Shown: positions 32,815-36,158 of the stretch, in pieces
Layout: every line of letters begins with the position of its first letter
Numbering within the stretch: the stretch's first letter is position 1
Assembly (NCBI GenBank): GCA_025210485.1
Contig: JAOARN010000088.1
Span: 1-36,158, forward strand
From: Marinifilaceae bacterium
GTDB lineage: Bacteria; Bacteroidota; Bacteroidia; Bacteroidales; Marinifilaceae
DNA: 36,158 nucleotides
Direction of reading: 5' to 3'
Position numbers and translations under genes: made by a program
Notes under the pieces: generated by a model
The model's database searches: none
The model's input: the letters and a program-made list of their open reading frames with translations, nothing else
What the model was told of the DNA's origin: nothing

Positions 32815-35232
32815 TTAAATGTTGTTAAATTTGCTAGAAAAAGGAATTGATATATTTATTATGAAATTTCTTCCACTAGCAGGAATATTTATAAGTCTAT
32901 AATAATCTGTGTGATTAAAATATTTTTTATTGAATAAGTTTTGTATTTGAAATGATATGTTTAATTCAGATCTCGATATTTTTATATTACCTCCACTTGC
33001 AAAGTTCATATTTTGGTATGAGTTTGTTTTCTTTTCGGGAGGCACTATTCTATTTTGTTTTGCAGAATAAATAAATTGACTTTTCATATAGAAATTGTTA
33101 AAGAATCCTAGCTTCTGATTTTTATATTTTAGCTCAAATATAAGCTTGGTAGGAGGGGAGAATGGAACCGTAAACCCTTTTTTTGATCCAGATAATTGTT
33201 CTGAATATATATATTCGCTACTTATTGTTGATTCGAATTCTTTGTTTAATTTATAATTTATGAACAGTTCACCTCCGTAGCGTAAAAGTTCGCATTCTTG
33301 ATATCTGAATACCTGATTTCCATTCCCATATAATCTGTCATGTTTGGAAGTAGGGTTAAGGTAAATGTAATTTGAAAAATAGTTTAGGAATAGGGAGTTA
33401 GTTATATTGACTTTTGAATTAATATTTAACTCGGAACTGATATCCCACTGATATGATATTTCAGGTGATAGATTTTCATCTCCTATCTCATAGCTAAAAT
33501 TATGATAATTTACACCATTTACACTAAGTTCTTTAGCTGTTGGAATTCTGAAGCTTTTACCAATATTAGTCTTAAAATTGAATTTTCCTGTTATCATTGT
33601 GTAGCCTATTGACCATGAGAGGTTGGAAAAGGATTTATTTAGATCTTTTGCTCGTTGCAGCTTGGTGTATTCTGTTTTGTTATCATAAATAGTTGGCGAA
33701 TTAAACCAATCAAAATATTTTTCAGTTCTTATCTCGCCATAATCATACCTTACACCAGCATTAATATTGCTTTTTTTGTTTAATTTTTGTTTTAGTATTG
33801 CAAAACTCCCTATGTTATTTCTTGTGAAATTTGGAATTATAAATCCTCTTCCATTTATTTTATTATCGAAAATTTCAGAATTTAGTCCAATTTTAAAATT
33901 TGTCTTTTCCGAAATATTTTTTGTAAATGTAAAATTTGCGGAATAAATATCTTTTATGAATTTTCTTTCAAGGTCTGGATTAAAATTTAAGTTGTTAGGT
34001 AGTTTACTCGGCATGTATCCGTGATTTACATATTCACTCCATTCTTCTCTTTTGTTTCTTTGGAATGCAATATTAAGTCTTAAATTTATTTTTCTTAGAT
34101 CATAAGAGTTTGAATTTATTATTTTAAAGTGATTAACTTCTTGGAAAGGAAAGTTAATGTCTCTATTTGATTTGTCGTGAAATTTAGTGTCGATATTTCT
34201 TGGTTCTAGCCCATGTGCATTTGCAAAAAAACCTGATTTTGTATGTATATTACTAATAATAATGTTTGAGTTGAAGTTACTTGTCATATAACCAATATTT
34301 GTATGTATATTTTTTTCCCAGCCAGCAGTATTTCTCAGATGTTTGTCGTCTAGAGAAGCTTTATATGAGTATATTTCAATACTATCAGTAGGTACTTTGT
34401 AGTCACCGTAGTCAATATAAGTAGCCCTAATTTTTCCATATATTTTCTCTTTTCTCGCAAATATTGCTGTGGAACTACCATACAGATTATTGTTGGATTT
34501 ATAGATTAGGTCGATATTGCCTCCAATACTATTATTAAGAGGGATTTTCTTGGTATTTATATCGATTATCCCACCTATTGCATCTGATCCATATTCGAGA
34601 GAAGCAGGACCTTTTACTATTTTTACATATTCAACCGAATATTGATCAATTTCAAGGCCATGATCTGCGCCCCATTGTTGTGCTTCATGTTTTATGTTGT
34701 TTTCAACTACTGATATTCTATTAAACCCAAGTCCTCTAATTACAGGTTTTGATTGTCCTGACCCAATATTAATTGTCGATATACCTGGTATATTTTCCAA
34801 AGAATTCATTAATGTTCCACCAAGGTTTTCCTTTATTTTTGTTTTATCTATGATTTCAATACTTCTCGATTCTATTTTTCTTGCATTTGTTGGTTTTACC
34901 GATATTTTCACCTCGTTTAGGCTTTTTGTATCAACTGAAAGTTTCGCTACGTAGTTAAAATTTTTGTCAAGAGAAATAGTGTCCTTAATTGTCTTATAAC
35001 CAATGAAAGAGATTTGTATAACATAATTATTATGAGTTAACTGTTGGAATTCAAATACGCCCGTATTTTTACTTATACAAGCATATTCCCCATTGTTTAA
35101 TATTATATTAGCTCCAGCAATTGGTTTGTTATAAGTGTCTGTGACGATTCCTTTTAGTGTTGATTTGCCTTGAGGAAAGGTAATTTTGCTACAAATAAAA
35201 AATAGAATAAATATAAATGCTATATGTTTCAT
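32815..35232 (-). CDS. TonB-dependent outer-membrane receptor
   Basis: This 805-residue receptor imports a ligand across the outer membrane using TonB energy. After a signal peptide (about 1-20) comes a carboxypeptidase-regulatory-like beta-domain (LKGIVTDTYNKPIAGANIIL to about 95), then the plug (about 115-230) with VIRGLGFNRISVVEN, QQWGADHGLEID and VKGPASLEYGSDAIGG, and a 22-strand-type barrel ending in aromatic NISIPFSSKFNNI. The W-G-x-D-H-G plug motif and the two His-rich lipoprotein partners suggest a metal ion, perhaps zinc, rather than a glycan; there is no SusD-like gene. The operon has an operator-like palindrome at its promoter, consistent with control by a Fur/Zur-type repressor. 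The ligand is not proven. Confidence 0.92.
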   Translation of the reverse strand: MKHIAFIFILFFICSKITFPQGKSTLKGIVTDTYNKPIAGANIILNNGEYACISKNTGVFEFQQLTHNNYVIQISFIGYKTIKDTISLDKNFNYVAKLSVDTKSLNEVKISVKPTNARKIESRSIEIIDKTKIKENLGGTLMNSLENIPGISTINIGSGQSKPVIRGLGFNRISVVENNIKHEAQQWGADHGLEIDQYSVEYVKIVKGPASLEYGSDAIGGIIDINTKKIPLNNSIGGNIDLIYKSNNNLYGSSTAIFARKEKIYGKIRATYIDYGDYKVPTDSIEIYSYKASLDDKHLRNTAGWEKNIHTNIGYMTSNFNSNIIISNIHTKSGFFANAHGLEPRNIDTKFHDKSNRDINFPFQEVNHFKIINSNSYDLRKINLRLNIAFQRNKREEWSEYVNHGYMPSKLPNNLNFNPDLERKFIKDIYSANFTFTKNISEKTNFKIGLNSEIFDNKINGRGFIIPNFTRNNIGSFAILKQKLNKKSNINAGVRYDYGEIRTEKYFDWFNSPTIYDNKTEYTKLQRAKDLNKSFSNLSWSIGYTMITGKFNFKTNIGKSFRIPTAKELSVNGVNYHNFSYEIGDENLSPEISYQWDISSELNINSKVNITNSLFLNYFSNYIYLNPTSKHDRLYGNGNQVFRYQECELLRYGGELFINYKLNKEFESTISSEYIYSEQLSGSKKGFTVPFSPPTKLIFELKYKNQKLGFFNNFYMKSQFIYSAKQNRIVPPEKKTNSYQNMNFASGGNIKISRSELNISFQIQNLFNKKYFNHTDYYRLINIPASGRNFIINISIPFSSKFNNI

Positions 35233-35248
35233 CTCGTTTTATCTCGTT

Positions 35249-35288
35249 TAATCTCAATTGTCTATTATATAAATTTCAATTGAGATTA
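35249..35288. promoter_or_regulatory. Inverted repeat in the receptor leader
   Basis: TAATCTCAATTG and CAATTGAGATTA pair perfectly around 16 bases, 17 bases upstream of the receptor start. Next to it ATCTCGTTTTATCTCGTTTA carries a direct repeat of ATCTCGTTT. It could be a second operator or an RNA hairpin that limits translation. Confidence 0.4.
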
Positions 35289-35526
35289 TATTTGTTTGTG
35301 TTTAGAAAATCAATACATTAAACATCTTGAGTAATTAGTAGATATTCAAATACGGATTTAGATATTTTATTACTTCAGAAAAAATAAAATCTAGGTTATC
35401 TATACTTATTGGTATTTGATCTTTTTTAATAAGTTCATAGGTAACTTTAAGATGAATAATCTATATGTCATAGTATAGGATTTTTAATTTAGTTTTATTT
35501 CGATTGTTTGAGATTAGGTTTGTTTT

Positions 35527-35564
35527 GTTTTGCAATAATGTGTCAAATGCAACAATGATGCAAA
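35527..35564. promoter_or_regulatory. Operator-like palindrome at the receptor promoter
   Basis: TTTTGCA at 35527-35534 and TGCAAAA at 35558-35564 bound an imperfect inverted repeat (TTTTGCAATAATG facing CAATGATGCAAAA). It overlaps the -7 element and likely transcription start, where a repressor would block the polymerase. A metal-sensing Fur/Zur-type protein is a reasonable guess from the genes it would control; the sequence does not match a consensus I can vouch for. Confidence 0.4.
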
Positions 35565-35591
35565 AGTAGATATGTTTTGTTTAAATAACAA
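35561..35591 (-). promoter_or_regulatory. Promoter of the TonB-receptor operon
   Basis: On the minus strand TTG at 35591-35589 is followed after 20 bases by TACTTTTG (35568-35561), fitting the Bacteroidota -33/-7 pair. The leader would be about 320 bases long. No closer -7 match was found. Confidence 0.5.
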
Positions 35592-35677
35592 TTATTTTTT
35601 TATAAAAGCTTGTTAATTTTTAGTTGTGAATTTTATTTCGATCGAATTATATAGGGCGACAAAATATTAGGCTTGGT

Positions 35678-36157
35678 TTAGGAATATAATTTAATTATTT
35701 TCTCAACTTTTTCAACCGAAATATTAAGAACTTTAGTAATGGTTTTAATTTTAATATTTTGTTTTTCCATGCCAAGAATAGCTTCGATTTCAAGCTCTTC
35801 TCTTCCTTCGATTTTCCCTTCAATTCTGCCTTTAATTTCTCCCTGCTTGATTCCTTCTTCTTTGGCTGTATCTACAATATTTTTAATATCTCTATAGTGT
35901 TTAAGACTTTCTTCGTATTGGTCTTTTTCAGTACCACTAAAATTAGCTATTTTAGCAGTATTAAAAAGCTTTTTGAATACTCTTTCCTGAAGTTCAGTTG
36001 GGCGATTTTGTAAATTCGCAAGATGTCGAAATATAAAAATCCACTTATCTTGCTTGCTTTCTAAATCTTTGATTTTTTTGTTAAATTTGGGTAGTTCGAT
36101 ATAAATAAAAGTTAGTTTATCGAAAAATATACTATTGTTTTGATTTTTGAGTTGTAC
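35678..36157 (-). CDS. Rpn-family PD-(D/E)XK nuclease/transposase, C-terminal part
   Basis: The frame runs from the window edge to a TAA at 35680-35678 and gives the last 159 residues. The text LTFIYIELPKFNKK, then DKWIFIFRHLANL, then the glycine-rich charged EGIKQGEIKGRIEGKIEG repeat and a final short helix are typical of the C-terminal half of Rpn/YhgA-like proteins (PD-(D/E)XK nuclease family transposase). The nuclease domain itself is outside the window. Such proteins are abundant in Bacteroidota and are linked to recombination. A terminator was not seen. It is on the same strand as the receptor operon, 445 bases upstream of it. Confidence 0.85.
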   Translation of the reverse strand, partial: VQLKNQNNSIFFDKLTFIYIELPKFNKKIKDLESKQDKWIFIFRHLANLQNRPTELQERVFKKLFNTAKIANFSGTEKDQYEESLKHYRDIKNIVDTAKEEGIKQGEIKGRIEGKIEGREELEIEAILGMEKQNIKIKTITKVLNISVEKVEKIIKLYS

Positions 36158-36158
36158 G

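Larger units (their letters stand above)
35233..35677. other. Leader and promoter region of the receptor operon
   Basis: It holds a 12-bp hairpin near the receptor start, the operator-like palindrome and the promoter. On the minus strand a 34-codon frame without ATG (35335-35449, reading VTYELIKKDQIPISID) looks protein-like and may be a gene remnant. No full gene is present. Confidence 0.45.

Noticed and set aside
35335..35449. A 34-codon protein-like minus-strand frame
   Set aside because: It has no ATG and a stop just upstream; it may be a remnant but cannot be supported as a gene.

Overview
The window looks like a chromosomal piece of a marine or anaerobic Bacteroidota, probably order Bacteroidales or Marinilabiliales. 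The evidence is very AT-rich DNA, several Bacteroidota-type -7 elements (TAnnTTTG), lipoproteins with Bacteroidota-style lipoboxes, a SusC-style receptor with a carboxypeptidase-regulatory domain, a TlpA/DUF4369-type lipoprotein and an Rpn/PD-(D/E)XK transposase. The species cannot be fixed from the sequence. No rRNA, tRNA or CRISPR array was seen.

Layout. 1-1286: the last 41 codons of an unknown gene, then a gene-free stretch with degenerate dispersed repeats and a promoter region. 1287-3542: pta-ackA (acetyl-CoA to acetate, ATP-yielding), closed by a strong terminator. 3731-9917: an unusual accessory block of two paralogous Fic/Doc-like proteins with MG[N/S]-type N-termini that fit the N-myristoylation pattern, followed by an exported TPR-CHAT protease homologue. 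10003-11337: a convergent TlpA-like thiol-disulfide lipoprotein. 11735-15875: a one-chain restriction-methylation-specificity enzyme and a small companion gene, with a good promoter. 15977-18139: an S9/DPP-IV-type exported peptidase, convergent on a shared bidirectional terminator. 18140-19782: a repeat-rich gene-free stretch with a nine-unit 41-bp tandem array.

19783-23863: a surface-polysaccharide segment. It holds a fused cytidylyltransferase/SDR (CDP-ribitol-type synthesis), a CDP-glycerol/ribitol glycerophosphotransferase-family enzyme and an O-antigen ligase/polymerase-like membrane protein. These suggest a phosphate-linked polyol surface polymer in a Gram-negative. 23978-24661: bioD. 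24703-27774: a large ABC-ATPase/permease fusion on the minus strand. 27967-29362: two unknown exported or anchored proteins in an operon. 30267-31784: a hotdog thioesterase and isochorismate synthase (menaquinone pathway). 31823-35232: a TonB-dependent receptor with two His-rich lipoproteins, probably a metal-uptake operon, with an operator-like palindrome at its promoter. 35678-36157: the C-terminus of an Rpn-family nuclease/transposase that runs off the window.

The best candidate for an undescribed system is the Fic-Fic-CHAT block at 3731-9917. Two diverged paralogues keep a Doc-like HxFxDANTR motif, share an uncharacterised LWxLFIDGxD module and both start with a lipidation-like N-terminus, next to an exported caspase-like CHAT protein. 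The motifs are visible in the sequence. Host-directed effector, toxin or defence roles are inference.
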